Source: Burkholderiales bacterium PBB2
Lineage (GTDB): Bacteria; Pseudomonadota; Gammaproteobacteria; Burkholderiales; Burkholderiaceae_C
Assembly: GCA_002255955.1 (NCBI GenBank)
Contig: NKIM01000004.1
Span: forward strand, 1 to 64,000
Reading direction: 5' to 3'
DNA: 64,000 nucleotides
Shown: positions 9,006 through 23,780 of the stretch, in pieces
How positions within the stretch are numbered: the stretch's first letter is position 1
Layout of the letters: each line of letters starts with the position of its first letter
Position numbers and translations under genes: made by a program
The notes under the pieces: model-generated
Seen by the model: the letters and a program-made list of their open reading frames with translations, nothing else
What the model was told of the DNA's origin: nothing
The model's database searches: none

Positions 9006-9895
9006 CACCCCTTCACCCCACCGGCCGTCAGGCCCGAGACGATCCAGCGCTGGGCCAGCAGGAAGACTGCCGTGATGGGCAGGCCCGAAAGCACGGCCGC
9101 GGCGGCGAAATCGCCCCAGAGGAATCGCTGGTCATGCAGAAAATACTTGGAGCCCACGGCCAGGGTCAGATTGCCTTCTTCGCGCAGCAGCACCGAGGCG
9201 ACCGGGTACTCGATGATGGTGCCGATGAAGGCCAGCACAAAGACCACCATCAGGATGGGCAAGGCCATGGGAAGCAGCACCATGCGGAAGGCCTGCCAAT
9301 GCGTGGCACCGTCGACCTTGGCGCATTCCTCGATCTCGACCGGAATGGTTTCGAAATAGCCTTTGATGGTCCAGATGTGCGTGGCCACGCCGCCGAGGTA
9401 GGCCAGCACCAGGCCGCCGTGGGTTTCCAGGCCCAGGGCCGGCACGAAGTTGCCCAGGGTTTCAAAGATCGCGTAGATCGCCACCAGGGCCAGCACCGGC
9501 GGGAACATCTGCAGCAGCAGCATGCTGTTGAGAATGGGCGTTTTGAAACGGAACTGCAGGCGGGCAAAGCCAAAGGCCGCGGTGGTGGAAATCGCCACGA
9601 TCAGAAAGGCCGAGATGGTCGCCACCTTGACCGAATTCCACAGCCAGGTCAGCACCGGAAACGGCGGCTGCACCAGGCTGCCATCGGCCGCCTGGTAGGG
9701 GATGCCTAGAGCCAGCTTCCAGTGCTCCAGGCTGATCTCGCTGGGGATCAGCTGGCCGGTCGCGAAATTGCCCGGGCGCAGCGAGATGCTGACGATGGCC
9801 AGCAGCGGGAACAGGGTCAGGGCCAGGAAGACCCACATCAGCCCATGTGCGGCCCAGACCTGCCAGCGCGCCTTTTTGCCTCGAACGATGGCCAT
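9005..9895 (-). CDS. malG: Maltose/maltodextrin ABC transporter permease MalG
   Basis: Inner-membrane permease half of the MalFGK2 importer, 296 aa, equal in length to E. coli MalG. It shows an N-terminal membrane span, about six spans overall, and the EAA loop [20 protein letters not shown] that docks on MalK. The C-terminus ends GGVKG as in MalG proteins. Its stop overlaps the amylase start (TGATG). It lies 46 bp downstream of malF in the leftward operon. Confidence 0.95.
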   Translation of the reverse strand: MAIVRGKKARWQVWAAHGLMWVFLALTLFPLLAIVSISLRPGNFATGQLIPSEISLEHWKLALGIPYQAADGSLVQPPFPVLTWLWNSVKVATISAFLIVAISTTAAFGFARLQFRFKTPILNSMLLLQMFPPVLALVAIYAIFETLGNFVPALGLETHGGLVLAYLGGVATHIWTIKGYFETIPVEIEECAKVDGATHWQAFRMVLLPMALPILMVVFVLAFIGTIIEYPVASVLLREEGNLTLAVGSKYFLHDQRFLWGDFAAAAVLSGLPITAVFLLAQRWIVSGLTAGGVKG

Positions 9896-9941
9896 CAGCG
9901 GCTCCCCGAAACGACAGGTGTGTTTGTCATCATCATGATCA

Positions 9942-11573
9942 TCATGAATTGGCTTTGCGCATCAGGCGCAGATTGATCAGGGACATGGCCGCCACCAGGA
10001 AGAAGATCAGGGTGGAGATGGCTGCGGCCAGGCCGAAGTCCGAGCCCGAGTCCTTGAAGGCGATGCGGTAGGTGTAGGACACCAGGATGTCGGTCTGCCC
10101 GGCCGGGATCTTGGTCGAGAGGAAATCGGGCCGGCCGTCCGTCAAGAGCGCGATCAGCACGAAATTGTTGAAGTTGAAGGCAAAGGCGCTGACCAGCAGG
10201 GGTGCCAGCGGCTTGATGACCAGGGGCGCGGTGATCTTGAAGAAGTTGGTCAGCGGGCCGGCGCCGGCAATCGCCGAGGCTTCGTACAAATCGGCGGGGA
10301 TGCTCTTTAGCAGGCCGGCGCAGAGAATCATGATGTAGGGGTAGCCCAGCCAGACGTTGACGATCAGCAGCATGAGCTTGGCCAGCAGCGGGTCGGCAAA
10401 CCAGGCCGGCTTGATGCCGAGCAGGGCATCGAGGATGGCGTTGATCTCGCCGAAGTTCTGGTTGAACAAACCCTTGAACACCAGGATGGAAATGAAGCCC
10501 GGCACCGCGTAGGGCAGGAAGAGCAGGGTGCGGTAGGTGCCGCGGAACTTGAGGTCGTCCCAGTTCAAGAGCACGGCCAGCAGCATGCCGATGGCGGTGG
10601 CGCAGAGCACGGTCAGGGCCGAGAACAAGACGGTCCAGCTGAAGATGGCGAGGAAGGGGCCGCGGAACTCCGCGTCCATCACCATGCGGGTGTAGTTGCG
10701 CCAGCCCACCACGACCTTGAAGCCGGGTTGCTGCACCTCGCCAGCGGCGCTTTCGAAATAGCCGGTTTGCAGATTGGGGCTGAAGCGGGTCTGGTCGGCC
10801 AGGCGCAGCAGGCTTCCATCGTCCTGGGCCTGCCAATGGCGGCTGATGGCGCCGAACTCGCGCAGGCCCAGATAACGCAGCTCCTGCGCGGCGCCGGGCA
10901 GGCGCAGCTTGAGCTGCATCAGCGCCTCGCGGTGCTCGATCAGCTCGCGCAGGGGCAGGGCTTGCTGCAGCGGCGCGGTCAGGGGTTGCTGGGCGGACTG
11001 CGCGGGCAGCATGTCCACGCTCAGTTCCTGGCGGGTGGTCTTCAGGGCCAGGGCGGGAGAAACCCAGCTCGGGCTGCCGTCCTCGGCACGCAGCACCAGG
11101 CGGAACTCCGGCCCATCGGCATGCAGGGTGAATCCCTGCGTCTGGCCGGCCACCGCCTCGTGCTGGTCGAGCAGGTACTCACGCACCCGCTCCTGGCTCA
11201 GCAAATGGGCCGAGGAGTAGTTGGTGAAGCCGATCTGCGCCGTGTAAATCAGCGGGAAGGCGATGAAGATCAGCATGCCGGCGATGCCGGGGAAGAGGTA
11301 GCGCAGGGCGAACGCCGCCTGGCTGATGTAGATGTAGAACACCAGGACGAAGAAGCCCAGGGCGCCCAGGGCCAGCCAGGTCTGGCCGGCGGCATGCATC
11401 AGGAACACCAGGTAGAGCGAGGCTAGGCCGGCCGCACCGGTCAGCGGCCAACGCAGGCGCTGGGCCAGGCGCTCCAGGCGGCTGGGCGGCAGTCGGGTGT
11501 AGACGCCGCGGCCCGGGTTGGAGGCGTGCGCAGGAGCTGCGTCCGAAGGCGAGAGGCTGGCGGGCGGATTCAT
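9942..11573 (-). CDS. malF: Maltose/maltodextrin ABC transporter permease MalF
   Basis: Inner-membrane permease partner of MalG, 543 aa. It has N-terminal spans, a large periplasmic region (about residues 130-300) matching the long MalF P2 loop, and a C-terminal transport domain with the EAA loop [22 protein letters not shown] at 11573 gives [11 protein letters not shown]. An in-frame GTG at 11585 overlapping the malE stop is an alternative start. A cytoplasmic N-terminal tail of about 50 residues precedes the first span, slightly longer than in E. coli MalF (514 aa). Confidence 0.93.
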   Translation of the reverse strand: MNPPASLSPSDAAPAHASNPGRGVYTRLPPSRLERLAQRLRWPLTGAAGLASLYLVFLMHAAGQTWLALGALGFFVLVFYIYISQAAFALRYLFPGIAGMLIFIAFPLIYTAQIGFTNYSSAHLLSQERVREYLLDQHEAVAGQTQGFTLHADGPEFRLVLRAEDGSPSWVSPALALKTTRQELSVDMLPAQSAQQPLTAPLQQALPLRELIEHREALMQLKLRLPGAAQELRYLGLREFGAISRHWQAQDDGSLLRLADQTRFSPNLQTGYFESAAGEVQQPGFKVVVGWRNYTRMVMDAEFRGPFLAIFSWTVLFSALTVLCATAIGMLLAVLLNWDDLKFRGTYRTLLFLPYAVPGFISILVFKGLFNQNFGEINAILDALLGIKPAWFADPLLAKLMLLIVNVWLGYPYIMILCAGLLKSIPADLYEASAIAGAGPLTNFFKITAPLVIKPLAPLLVSAFAFNFNNFVLIALLTDGRPDFLSTKIPAGQTDILVSYTYRIAFKDSGSDFGLAAAISTLIFFLVAAMSLINLRLMRKANS

Positions 11574-11581
11574 GGACGGGT

Positions 11582-12787
11582 TCACTTGGTGTTCAGCAAC
11601 ATGCGGCCCGCGGCGCCGTCGAGGGCGTCCTTGGGCGATTGCAGGCCGTTGGTGATGGCTTCCAGCGCGGCGTCCATGGCGGTCCAGAAGCGGCCGACTT
11701 CGGGGATGTTGGGGATGGCTTCGCCGAGGCGGGCGTTCTCCATGCTGGCGCGGATCAGCGGGTTGACCGCCAGCTCCGCATAAAACGCCTTGTTGGCCGG
11801 CACGCCGATGGGCACGTCGGCATCGAGCACCTTGAGCGCCTCGGGCCGCATCAGGTGGTTCTCGATGAACTCGCGCGCCAGGTCTTTCTGGCGCGAGGGC
11901 GCGGCAATCATGCAGCCCAGCACGCCGACAAAGGGCTTGGAGTACTGGCCGGCCTTCACGCCGGGAATCGGCGCCACGCCGAAGTCGATCTTGGCCCGGC
12001 GCGCGTTGTCCCAAGCCCAGGGGCCGGAGATCATCATGGCCACCTCGCCGCGGGCGAAGCCGCTTTCCATCTCGGCGTAGCGGGCGCCCTTGGGCATCTG
12101 GCCCTCGCGCAGCAGGCGGGCAATCATCTCGGCGCCGGCCAGGGCGCCGGCGTTGTTGACGCCGACCTTGCTGCTGTCGAACTCGCCTTGGGCATCGCGG
12201 CCAAAGATCTGCCCGCCCGCGCCGGCCAGCAGCGACCAGCTGAAGAAGCTCTTGTTGTAGTCCCAGAGGATGGCGTGCTTGCGGCCGCCGGATTCGGCCT
12301 GCAGGCGCTTGTCCAGGGCGATCACCTCGTCGAAGGTCTTGGGCGGTGTCGGCACCAAGGCCTTGTTGTAGATCAGGCCGGTGGTTTCGATGGCGATGGG
12401 GTAACCCCAAAGCTTGCCCTGGTAGGCGAAGGCCTTCCAGGCGCTGTCTTCCACCTCGTCGTAGAGCTTCTTGCTCGGGCGCAGCGGGGTCAGCAGGCCC
12501 GATTTGGCCCATTCACCGACCCGGTCATGCGGCCAGCAGAACACATCGGGGCCCTTGCCGGCGCCGGCGGCTTGCTGAAACTTGTCGGTGGCGTCCACCG
12601 GGTGCTCGACCACGACCTTGACGCCGGAGGCCTTCTCGAAGGCATCGCCGACCTTTTGCAGGCCGTTGTAGGCCTTGTCACCATTGATCCAGACCAGCAG
12701 CTTGTGGTTCTTGGCCGCCAGCGCAGGCTGGGTGGCCAGCAAGGCCGCGGCCAGCAGCCAGAGTTTCGGGGCGCGCGTGCTGCTCAT
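11582..12787 (-). CDS. malE: Periplasmic maltose/maltodextrin-binding protein MalE
   Basis: Solute-binding protein that delivers maltodextrins to MalFGK2. 401 aa, close to E. coli MalE (396). A Sec signal peptide (KLWLLAAALLATQPALA) is followed by the MalE-like mature start KLLVWINGDKAYNGLQ. Other family segments include the PNIPEVGRFWTAM region near the C-terminus. Its ATG overlaps the malK stop by 4 nt (ATGA), implying translational coupling. It is unusual in lying after malK rather than at the operon head. Confidence 0.96.
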   Translation of the reverse strand: MSSTRAPKLWLLAAALLATQPALAAKNHKLLVWINGDKAYNGLQKVGDAFEKASGVKVVVEHPVDATDKFQQAAGAGKGPDVFCWPHDRVGEWAKSGLLTPLRPSKKLYDEVEDSAWKAFAYQGKLWGYPIAIETTGLIYNKALVPTPPKTFDEVIALDKRLQAESGGRKHAILWDYNKSFFSWSLLAGAGGQIFGRDAQGEFDSSKVGVNNAGALAGAEMIARLLREGQMPKGARYAEMESGFARGEVAMMISGPWAWDNARRAKIDFGVAPIPGVKAGQYSKPFVGVLGCMIAAPSRQKDLAREFIENHLMRPEALKVLDADVPIGVPANKAFYAELAVNPLIRASMENARLGEAIPNIPEVGRFWTAMDAALEAITNGLQSPKDALDGAAGRMLLNTK

Positions 12788-13887
12788 GTCGGCGATCCGC
12801 TCAGGCGTTGGAAGGCCTGGCCCTGGGCATCGAAGAGATAGCAGGCCTCGGGCGGCAGGCCCAGGCGGATGTCCTGGCCCGATTTGATGCGGGTGCGTCC
12901 GTCGAACTCACAGGTCAGCGCGTCCTCGACACCGGGGTAGGCGCAGTAGGCATGGGTGGCGCTGCCCAGCGATTCGACAAAGGTGACGGTGGACTGGATG
13001 GCGTTGTCTTCGCCGCCGACCACAAAGTGCTCGGGCCGCAGGCCCAGGGTCAGCTTGTCACCGGCTTGGGCGCGGGAGGCGTCGACGGTGGCGCGGATTT
13101 GGGTGCCGGAGGCGAGGCGGACCAGGGCTTCGGAATTGGTCCCCCGGACCAGTTCAGCTTCCAGGAAATTCATCTTGGGCGAGCCGATGAAGCCGGCGAC
13201 GAAGAGATTGCGCGGGTGTTCGTAAAGCTCCAGTGGCGTGCCCACCTGTTCGATCTTGCCGGCCGAGAGCACGACGATGCGGTCGGCCAGGGTCATGGCC
13301 TCCACCTGGTCGTGTGTCACGTAGACCATGGTGGTCTTGAGGTCCTCGTGCAGCTTGGCGAACTCGTAGCGCATGCGCACGCGCAGGGCAGCGTCGAGGT
13401 TGGACAGGGGCTCGTCGAACAGGAAGACCTCGGGCTTGCGCACGATGGCGCGGCCGATGGCTACGCGCTGGCGTTGGCCGCCGCTCAAGTCCTTGGGCTT
13501 GCGGTCCAGCAGGTGCTCGATGTGCAGGATGCGCGCGGCGTTCTTGACGGCGGCGTCGATCTCGGCCGGCGGCACCTTGGCCAGCTTCAGGCCAAACGCC
13601 ATGTTGTCGTAGAGATTCATATGCGGGTAGAGCGCATAACTCTGGAACACCATGGCAATGCCGCGCTCGGCCGGTGGCACCTCGTTGACCAGGCGGCCAC
13701 CGATGCGCAGCTCGCCGCCGGTGATCTCTTCCAGGCCGGCGATGGTGCGCAGCAGGGTCGATTTGCCGCAACCCGAGGGGCCGACAAAGACCATGAACTC
13801 GCCGTCGCGGATCTCCAGATCAATGCCGTGCAGGATCTTGATGCTGCCGTAGGCCTTGCTCACGCCGCTGAGTTGAACGTCCGCCAC
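12784..13887 (-). CDS. malK: Maltose/maltodextrin ABC transporter ATPase MalK
   Basis: ATPase of the maltodextrin importer, 367 aa (E. coli 371). Walker A is GPSGCGKST at residues 36-44, the same position as in E. coli; the signature LSGGQRQRVAIGRA and Walker B VFLFDEPLSNLD follow. The C-terminal third is the regulatory TOBE-like domain (LGLRPEHF). The start is GTG at 13887, preceded by GGAG 7-8 nt upstream; the longer upstream frame has no family match. First gene of malKEFG-amy, with a promoter at about 13997-14025. Confidence 0.95.
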   Translation of the reverse strand: MADVQLSGVSKAYGSIKILHGIDLEIRDGEFMVFVGPSGCGKSTLLRTIAGLEEITGGELRIGGRLVNEVPPAERGIAMVFQSYALYPHMNLYDNMAFGLKLAKVPPAEIDAAVKNAARILHIEHLLDRKPKDLSGGQRQRVAIGRAIVRKPEVFLFDEPLSNLDAALRVRMRYEFAKLHEDLKTTMVYVTHDQVEAMTLADRIVVLSAGKIEQVGTPLELYEHPRNLFVAGFIGSPKMNFLEAELVRGTNSEALVRLASGTQIRATVDASRAQAGDKLTLGLRPEHFVVGGEDNAIQSTVTFVESLGSATHAYCAYPGVEDALTCEFDGRTRIKSGQDIRLGLPPEACYLFDAQGQAFQRLSGSPT

Positions 13888-13989
13888 TTGCTGTCTCCGG
13901 GGTGCTGCCCTGTTCAGGGCGGCGCCGCTGTGTCTTGTATGTGCTTGTGTGTTCCTGGCCGGCAAGCGCTTGCCGTTTCAGGCCTGATT

Positions 13990-14004
13990 TGTAGACAATA
14001 TACA
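13990..14004. promoter_or_regulatory. Putative operator copy 2, TGTA-N7-TACA, on the malK -10 box
   Basis: TGTAGACAATATACA has TGTA/TACA arms around 7 bp. On the minus strand it covers the predicted malK -10 box TATATT (14002-13997). A factor bound here would block RNA polymerase, so repression of the mal operon is the simplest reading. Confidence 0.55.
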
Positions 14005-14025
14005 GCCTCAAAACTACTTGAACAA
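13997..14025 (-). promoter_or_regulatory. Predicted sigma-70 promoter of malKEFG-amy
   Basis: Read on the minus strand: TTGTTC at 14025-14020, exactly 17 bp, then TATATT at 14002-13997. The leader to the malK GTG is about 100 nt. The -10 box lies inside operator copy 2. Confidence 0.55.
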
Positions 14026-14040
14026 CCGAGGTAACCCGAT
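14025..14040. repeat. Second motif, distal copy: ACCGAG-GTAA-CCCGAT
   Basis: Matches 13 of 16 positions of the perfect inverted repeat ATCGGG-ATAA-CCCGAT at 14085-14100 and lies exactly 60 bp from it. It directly borders the predicted malK -35 box. It is probably a second binding site, different from the TGTA-N7-TACA sites. Confidence 0.4.
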
Positions 14041-14084
14041 TGATCCAAGTTCAAAACAAGTAAAATCAACAACTTGCGTTGATC

Positions 14085-14100
14085 ATCGGGATAACCCGAT
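14085..14100. repeat. Second motif, proximal copy: ATCGGG-ATAA-CCCGAT inverted repeat
   Basis: Perfect 6-bp arms around 4 bp. It immediately abuts operator copy 3 (shared T at 14100). Between the two copies of this motif, CAAGTT (14046-14051) and AACTTG (14071-14076) form another inverted pair. A dimeric regulator, possibly looping, is suggested. Confidence 0.45.
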
Positions 14101-14114
14101 GTAGTGAAACTACA
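14100..14114. promoter_or_regulatory. Putative operator copy 3, TGTAGT-N3-ACTACA
   Basis: The most symmetric copy of the shared palindrome: 6-bp arms around GAA. It lies upstream of glgP in the divergent malK/glgP control region. Together with copy 2 it flanks the region, so one regulator could control both operons. Confidence 0.55.
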
Positions 14115-14330
14115 CAAAACTACGGGCGTCGGCGATACTTTTGCCAACGCGACGCCGGATGCCGCCGCAGCCGGCCGTGTGGTGGCCAGAGGAAGGCCCT
14201 CTGGCGGCCTCGCATTCTTGCTCTGTCGCCCCTGTGGCGCACTGATGAACACCCTTTGATGAACACCGGCGGTCGCGGGCGCGTTTCACGCCTGCTTGCA
14301 GCCAGTCCGCCCCTTCAACCGATCGCCGCC

Positions 14331-16862
<2,532 letters not shown>

Positions 16863-16881
16863 ACCGCTACAGAGCTTGGCC

Positions 16882-18783
16882 GTGGCACTGATCTCCGCGC
16901 AAGACCTGGCCCTGCTGGCCCGTGGTGAACACCCGCGGCCGCAGGAGTTGCTGGGTGCCCATGTCGGGCGCCTGGGGCGCAAGCACGGCGTTCGCTTTGC
17001 CGTCTGGGCGCCCAATGCCAGCCGGGTCAGCGTGGTTGGCAGCTTCAACGGCTGGGACGGCGAGGCCGATCCCCTCGTCAAGGACGAGGCCTCGGGCGTG
17101 TGGCAGGGCTTCGCCACCGCCGCGCGGGTGGGCGATCTTTACAAATTCCAGCTCCACGACCGCGTGGGCCAGCTGTTGCCGTTCAAGGCCGACCCCTTCG
17201 CGCGTGCGGCCGAGCTGCGTCCGGCCACGGCCAGCATCGTGGCGCCGGCCTTGCCGCTGCTCAAGACCCGGCCGCGCCTGAGCCCGGAGCGTGCGATGGC
17301 CAATACGCGGCAGGCGCCGGTGTCGATTTATGAGGTCCATGCCGCCTCCTGGCGCCGGGGCAATGGGGCCTTCCCGAGCTGGGACGAGCTGGCCGAGCAG
17401 CTTCCGGCCTATGCCGCCAATCTCGGATTCACCCACATCGAGCTGATGCCCATCAGCGAGCACCCTTTCGATGGCAGCTGGGGCTACCAGACCCTGGGCC
17501 TGTTCGCGCCCAGCACGCGCTTCGGCCCGCCCGAGGGCTTTGCCCGTTTTGTCGAGGCCTGCCATGCGCAGGGCCTGGGCCTGCTGCTCGACTGGGTGCC
17601 GGCGCATTTCCCCATGGACCCGCATGGCCTGGCCCAGTTCGACGGCACGGCGCTGTTTGAATACGCCGACCCGCGCGAAGGTTTCCACCGCGACTGGAAC
17701 ACCGCCATCTACAACTTCGGCCGCTACGAGGTGCGCCAGTTCCTGGCCGGAAATGCGCTCTACTGGATGGAGCGCTGGGGCGTGGACGGCCTGCGTGTCG
17801 ATGCGGTGGCCTCCATGCTCTACCGCGACTACTCCCGCCCGGCGGGCGAGTGGCTGCCCAATGTGGACGGCGGGCGCGAGAACCTGGAGGCCATCAGCCT
17901 GTTCAAGCGCATCAACGAACTGCTCGGCCAGGAGGCGCCCGGCGCCATCACCGTGGCCGAGGAGTCGACCAGCTTTCCCGGCGTCAGCGCACCGACTTAT
18001 GCCGGCGGCCTGGGCTTTCACTACAAATGGAATATGGGTTGGATGAACGATTGCCTGCGCTATATGCAGGAGGATCCCATCCACCGCCGCTGGCACCACG
18101 ACAAGCTGACCTTCGGCCTGGTCTACGCCTTCAGCGAGAACTTCGTGCTGCCGATCTCGCATGACGAGGTGGTGCATGGCAAGGGCTCGATGCTGGGCAA
18201 GATGCCCGGCGACGCCTGGCAGAAGTTCGCCAATCTGCGCGCCTTCTACGGCTTCATGTGGGGCCATCCGGGCAAGAAGCTGCTCTTCATGGGCCAGGAG
18301 TTCGCTCAAGCTAGCGAGTGGAACCATGACGCCGAGTTGCCCTGGCATCTCCTGGACGATGCGCAGGGCCACCATGCCGGCATGCAGCGCCTGGTGCGCG
18401 ACCTGAATCTGCTCTACCGCCGCGAGCCGGCCCTGCACCGCCTGGACTGCGAAGCCCGTGGTTTCGAGTGGCTGCAGGCCGAGGACCGCGAGCAGTCGGT
18501 GCTGGCCTGGGCGCGGCATGATGAAAGTGAAGAGGGCGAGCGCCGAACGGTGCTGGTGGTCTGCAACTTCACGCCGGTGCCGCGGCCCGGCTATCGCGTG
18601 CAGCTGCCGCCGGCTCTGGCGACAGCAGGCGTCTGGCGCGAGCTGCTCAACACCGATTCCGCCCACTACGGTGGCAGCAATCTGGGCAATCTCGATGCCG
18701 GCTTGCAGGCCGAGGCCGACGGCTGCCTGATGTTGACCTTGCCACCGCTGTCGGTCCTGTTCCTGGGGCGGGAGAAGTCATGA
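16882..18783 (+). CDS. glgB: 1,4-alpha-glucan branching enzyme
   Basis: Makes alpha-1,6 branches in glycogen. 633 aa from GTG 16882, shorter than E. coli GlgB (728) because only one N-terminal CBM48 domain (about 25-110, [22 protein letters not shown]) is present. GH13 regions: [22 protein letters not shown] (Asp307), VAEEST (Glu360), ISHDEVVHG (Asp428). AGAG lies 7 nt before the GTG; TTG at 16876 is an alternative. Its stop overlaps the next gene by 4 nt (ATGA). Confidence 0.95.
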   Translation: MALISAQDLALLARGEHPRPQELLGAHVGRLGRKHGVRFAVWAPNASRVSVVGSFNGWDGEADPLVKDEASGVWQGFATAARVGDLYKFQLHDRVGQLLPFKADPFARAAELRPATASIVAPALPLLKTRPRLSPERAMANTRQAPVSIYEVHAASWRRGNGAFPSWDELAEQLPAYAANLGFTHIELMPISEHPFDGSWGYQTLGLFAPSTRFGPPEGFARFVEACHAQGLGLLLDWVPAHFPMDPHGLAQFDGTALFEYADPREGFHRDWNTAIYNFGRYEVRQFLAGNALYWMERWGVDGLRVDAVASMLYRDYSRPAGEWLPNVDGGRENLEAISLFKRINELLGQEAPGAITVAEESTSFPGVSAPTYAGGLGFHYKWNMGWMNDCLRYMQEDPIHRRWHHDKLTFGLVYAFSENFVLPISHDEVVHGKGSMLGKMPGDAWQKFANLRAFYGFMWGHPGKKLLFMGQEFAQASEWNHDAELPWHLLDDAQGHHAGMQRLVRDLNLLYRREPALHRLDCEARGFEWLQAEDREQSVLAWARHDESEEGERRTVLVVCNFTPVPRPGYRVQLPPALATAGVWRELLNTDSAHYGGSNLGNLDAGLQAEADGCLMLTLPPLSVLFLGREKS

Positions 18784-19733
18784 CGCTGGGCTTGAATCGA
18801 CGCGAGGCCATGATGAAGACGGGTGCAGTCTTGAGCGGCGCGGTCTTGGGCGCTGCCGCGTCGGCCGAGCCGAGCGAGTCCACTCCTGCGGCCCAGGTTC
18901 AGCTCGGCCGGCTGGAGCGCTGGGCGCCGTTCCCCTCGCGGGCCGTACCGCCGCGCCCGGTCGAGGTCTGGCTGCCGCCCGGCTACGACGGCCGCCGCCC
19001 GCACGCGGTGCTTTACATGCACGATGGCCAGATGCTGTTCGACCCGCGCAGCACCTGGAACGGCCAGGCCTGGAAGGTGGATCAGGTGGCCGCGCCGCTG
19101 ATCGCCTCGGGCCAGCTGCGCGACTTTATCGTCGTCGGCATCTGGAACCGGCCCGAATTTCGCCACGCCGAGTTTTTCCCGCAGGCCTACGACCAGGCTT
19201 TGAAAGATTCGCCCACGGCCCAGCGCTACCGCGCCGAGCGCATCAAGCATCCGGTGATGTCGGATGCCTACTTGCGTTTCATCGTCGAGGAGCTCAAGCC
19301 CGCCGTGGATGCGCGTTATGCCACCGCGCCCGGCCGCGAGTCCACCTTTCTGATGGGCGCCAGCATGGGCGGCATGATCAGCGTCTACGGCCTGTGCGAA
19401 TACCCCCAGGTCTTCGGCGCCGCGGCCGCGCTGAGCACGCACTGGATTGGCAGCCTCGAGCGCAACCGCGAGATTCCCGCGGCCGCGCTGGCCTATCTGC
19501 GCCGCAAGCTGCCGCCACCGGGCCAGCTGCGCCTCTACATGGATCGCGGCACGGCGGATCTGGATGCGCAGTACGACGATGCGCAAGCCCAGGTCGATGC
19601 GCTGATGGCCGAGCTGGGCCACCGCGCCCCGCAGCTGCAGTCGCGGGTGTTTGAAGGCCAAGGCCACAAGGAGCTGGCGTGGTTCACCCGCCTGGCCCAG
19701 CCCCTGAGTTTTCTACTGGGCGCCAGCGCCTGA
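18780..19733 (+). CDS. Putative exported esterase (enterochelin-esterase-like alpha/beta hydrolase)
   Basis: 317-aa alpha/beta hydrolase of the putative esterase family (COG2819/COG2382 style). The N-terminus [20 protein letters not shown] resembles a twin-arginine signal, so export is likely. Family marks: [12 protein letters not shown], nucleophile GASMGGM, late His in GQGHKELAW. It is embedded in the glycogen operon, overlapping glgB by 4 nt and followed closely by glgX. That position suggests an ester-bearing sugar or glucan substrate, but nothing in the sequence proves it. An exported enzyme between cytoplasmic glycogen enzymes is odd. Confidence 0.85.
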   Translation: MTLGLNRREAMMKTGAVLSGAVLGAAASAEPSESTPAAQVQLGRLERWAPFPSRAVPPRPVEVWLPPGYDGRRPHAVLYMHDGQMLFDPRSTWNGQAWKVDQVAAPLIASGQLRDFIVVGIWNRPEFRHAEFFPQAYDQALKDSPTAQRYRAERIKHPVMSDAYLRFIVEELKPAVDARYATAPGRESTFLMGASMGGMISVYGLCEYPQVFGAAAALSTHWIGSLERNREIPAAALAYLRRKLPPPGQLRLYMDRGTADLDAQYDDAQAQVDALMAELGHRAPQLQSRVFEGQGHKELAWFTRLAQPLSFLLGASA

Positions 19734-19744
19734 GCGTGACAACG

Positions 19745-21886
<2,142 letters not shown>

Positions 21887-21923
21887 CCCTCTTTATTTTT
21901 TGTTCCCCACGAGAACCCACCCC

Positions 21924-23447
21924 ATGGACCTCACCCAACGCAGCGCCGGTGTGCTGCTGCACATCACCTCCTTGCCCGGCCCGCATGGCATGGGCGATTT
22001 CGGCCCCGATGCGTACGCTTACGTCGACTGGCTGGCCAGCGCCGGCCAGCGCCTGTGGCAGCTGCTGCCAACCACGCCCATCGGCCCCGGTGATTCGCCC
22101 TACCAAGGCGTGTCGGCTTTTGCCGGCTGCCCCTGGATGGTGGCTTTCGAGCCCCTGGTAGCCAAGGGCTGGCTGGCCGCGCCGCAACTGCCCGAGGGCG
22201 GCTTTGAGGCCCACAAGGTGGACTACGGCCGCGTCCTGCCTTGGCGCGAACAGCAGCTGCGCCTGGCGGCCCAGGGCTTCTTCGCCCGCGCCAGTGCCGA
22301 GGACCGCGCCGCTTTTGCCACCTGGTGCGCCGCCCCGGCCCAGGCCGACTGGCTGGACGACTATGCGCTCTTCATGGCCATCCGCTCGCCGCTGAACGGC
22401 CAGGCCTGGTGGCCCTGGGCGCCGGCCCTGGCGCGCCGCGAACCGGCCGCGCTGGCGCAGGCGCGCGAGAGCCATGCCGAGGAGTTCCGCTTCTGGCAGT
22501 TCGTGCAGTGGTGTTTTGACAGCCAGGTCAGCGCGCTCAAGGCCTATGCCAACAGCAAGGGCGTGCATCTGATGGGCGACCTGCCCATCTTCGTGGCCCA
22601 CGACAGCGCCGACTGCTGGTCGCGCCCGGACCTGTACGAGCTGGACGAACATTTCCAGACCGCCGTGGTCGCCGGCGTGCCGCCCGATGCCATGTCGGCC
22701 GAGGGCCAGCGCTGGGGCAACCCGCTCTACCGCTGGGACCGCATGGCTGCCGAGAACTACGCCTGGTGGACGGCGCGCGTGCGCCGCGCGCTGAGCCAGG
22801 CCGATGTCTTCCGCATCGACCATTTCCGTGGCTTTGCTGGCTACTACGAAATCCCCGGCGACAGTCCCGACGCCCGCCGCGGCGAGTGGAAGACCGGCCC
22901 CGGCCAGGCCTTGTTCGATGCCATCGCCGCCGCCCTGGGCCCGCTGCCCATCGTGGCCGAGGATCTGGGCTTCATCACCGAGGACGTCCATGCCCTGCGC
23001 GAGGGTTGCGGCTTCCCGGGCATGAAGATCCTGCAGTTCGGCTTCGGCGGCGACGGCACGCATGAGTTCCTGCCCCAGAACTGGCCGCGTGCCAGCGTGG
23101 CCTACACGGGCACCCACGACAACGACACCGTGCATGGCTGGTGGCGCAGCGCTTCAGCGCGCGAGCGTGCGTTTGCTGGCGCTTATCTGCCCTGCAACGA
23201 ACACGATGTGCACTGGGCCATGATCCGCGCCTGCTGCAACTCGGTCGCCAACATCGCCGTCTTCCCCATGCAGGACGTGCTGGGCCTGGGCAGCGGGCAC
23301 CGCATGAATGTGCCCGGAGTGCTGGGCGGCAACTGGGCCTGGCGCTTCAGCTGGGGCATGGTCGGCAGCGAGCCCGGCCGCGTGCTGGGCCTGATCACGG
23401 CCGCCAGCGGCCGGGCTGATGTGGGCTTGGTGCAGCTGCCGGCCTGA
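21924..23447 (+). CDS. malQ: 4-alpha-glucanotransferase (amylomaltase)
   Basis: GH77 disproportionating enzyme that transfers maltodextrin units and releases glucose; 507 aa, the short bacterial amylomaltase size. Conserved: SPYQGVSAFAG, DLPIFVAHDSADCW, nucleophile Asp299 in FRIDHFRGF, acid/base Glu346 in VAEDLG, Asp399 in THDNDT. The glucose it frees would be used by Glk at the left of the window. Last gene of the glgP operon; an intrinsic terminator lies about 180 bp downstream. Confidence 0.96.
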   Translation: MDLTQRSAGVLLHITSLPGPHGMGDFGPDAYAYVDWLASAGQRLWQLLPTTPIGPGDSPYQGVSAFAGCPWMVAFEPLVAKGWLAAPQLPEGGFEAHKVDYGRVLPWREQQLRLAAQGFFARASAEDRAAFATWCAAPAQADWLDDYALFMAIRSPLNGQAWWPWAPALARREPAALAQARESHAEEFRFWQFVQWCFDSQVSALKAYANSKGVHLMGDLPIFVAHDSADCWSRPDLYELDEHFQTAVVAGVPPDAMSAEGQRWGNPLYRWDRMAAENYAWWTARVRRALSQADVFRIDHFRGFAGYYEIPGDSPDARRGEWKTGPGQALFDAIAAALGPLPIVAEDLGFITEDVHALREGCGFPGMKILQFGFGGDGTHEFLPQNWPRASVAYTGTHDNDTVHGWWRSASARERAFAGAYLPCNEHDVHWAMIRACCNSVANIAVFPMQDVLGLGSGHRMNVPGVLGGNWAWRFSWGMVGSEPGRVLGLITAASGRADVGLVQLPA

Positions 23448-23479
23448 CTGAGCGCGAGCGGGACACCTTGACTAGGGTT

Positions 23480-23512
23480 GACCCGTCCACACTCCTGGGG
23501 GATGGACGGGTC
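23480..23512. repeat. Inverted repeat, 10-bp arms, after malQ
   Basis: GACCCGTCCA (23480-23489) and TGGACGGGTC (23503-23512) flank a 13-nt loop. No T-run follows. It probably folds in the 3' UTR of the glgP-malQ mRNA. The stretch 23448-23871 holds no convincing gene apart from the short frame at 23781. Confidence 0.5.
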
Positions 23513-23628
23513 TGGCCGTGGCTGCGAAGCTTCGTCCCATTGCAGCGGGCACTCTTTCCAAGGACTGGACGAGGTCAGAAGCCATCAAGAGCCAGGCTCC
23601 GCTGCCATGGCATTGAGCAGGGCAGGAG

Positions 23629-23662
23629 CAACAAAGGGAGCCGAAAGGCTCCCTTTGTTGTT
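23629..23662 (+). terminator. Strong hairpin terminator of the glgP-malQ operon
   Basis: A 14-bp perfect stem, CAACAAAGGGAGCC (23629-23642) against its complement (23647-23660), is capped by the stable tetraloop GAAA. The stem ends in T-rich sequence (TTTGTTGTT). The symmetry would let it act in both directions. It marks the native/foreign boundary region. Confidence 0.75.
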
Positions 23663-23780
23663 GGGGCGTTCGAAACACAGCCCTACTCGCGTGGGGCCGG
23701 TTGCACGCAAGTCCCACTCTGCGCCTGTATTTGCTGGAAGTTTTAGTACCCGCGAGCCTGGGCTTCAAAGAGGAAAAGCA

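Noticed and set aside
6495-9359. A long plus-strand open frame opposite the amylase gene
   Set aside because: It is the antisense shadow of the GH13 gene; the minus-strand frame has all catalytic motifs and a signal peptide.
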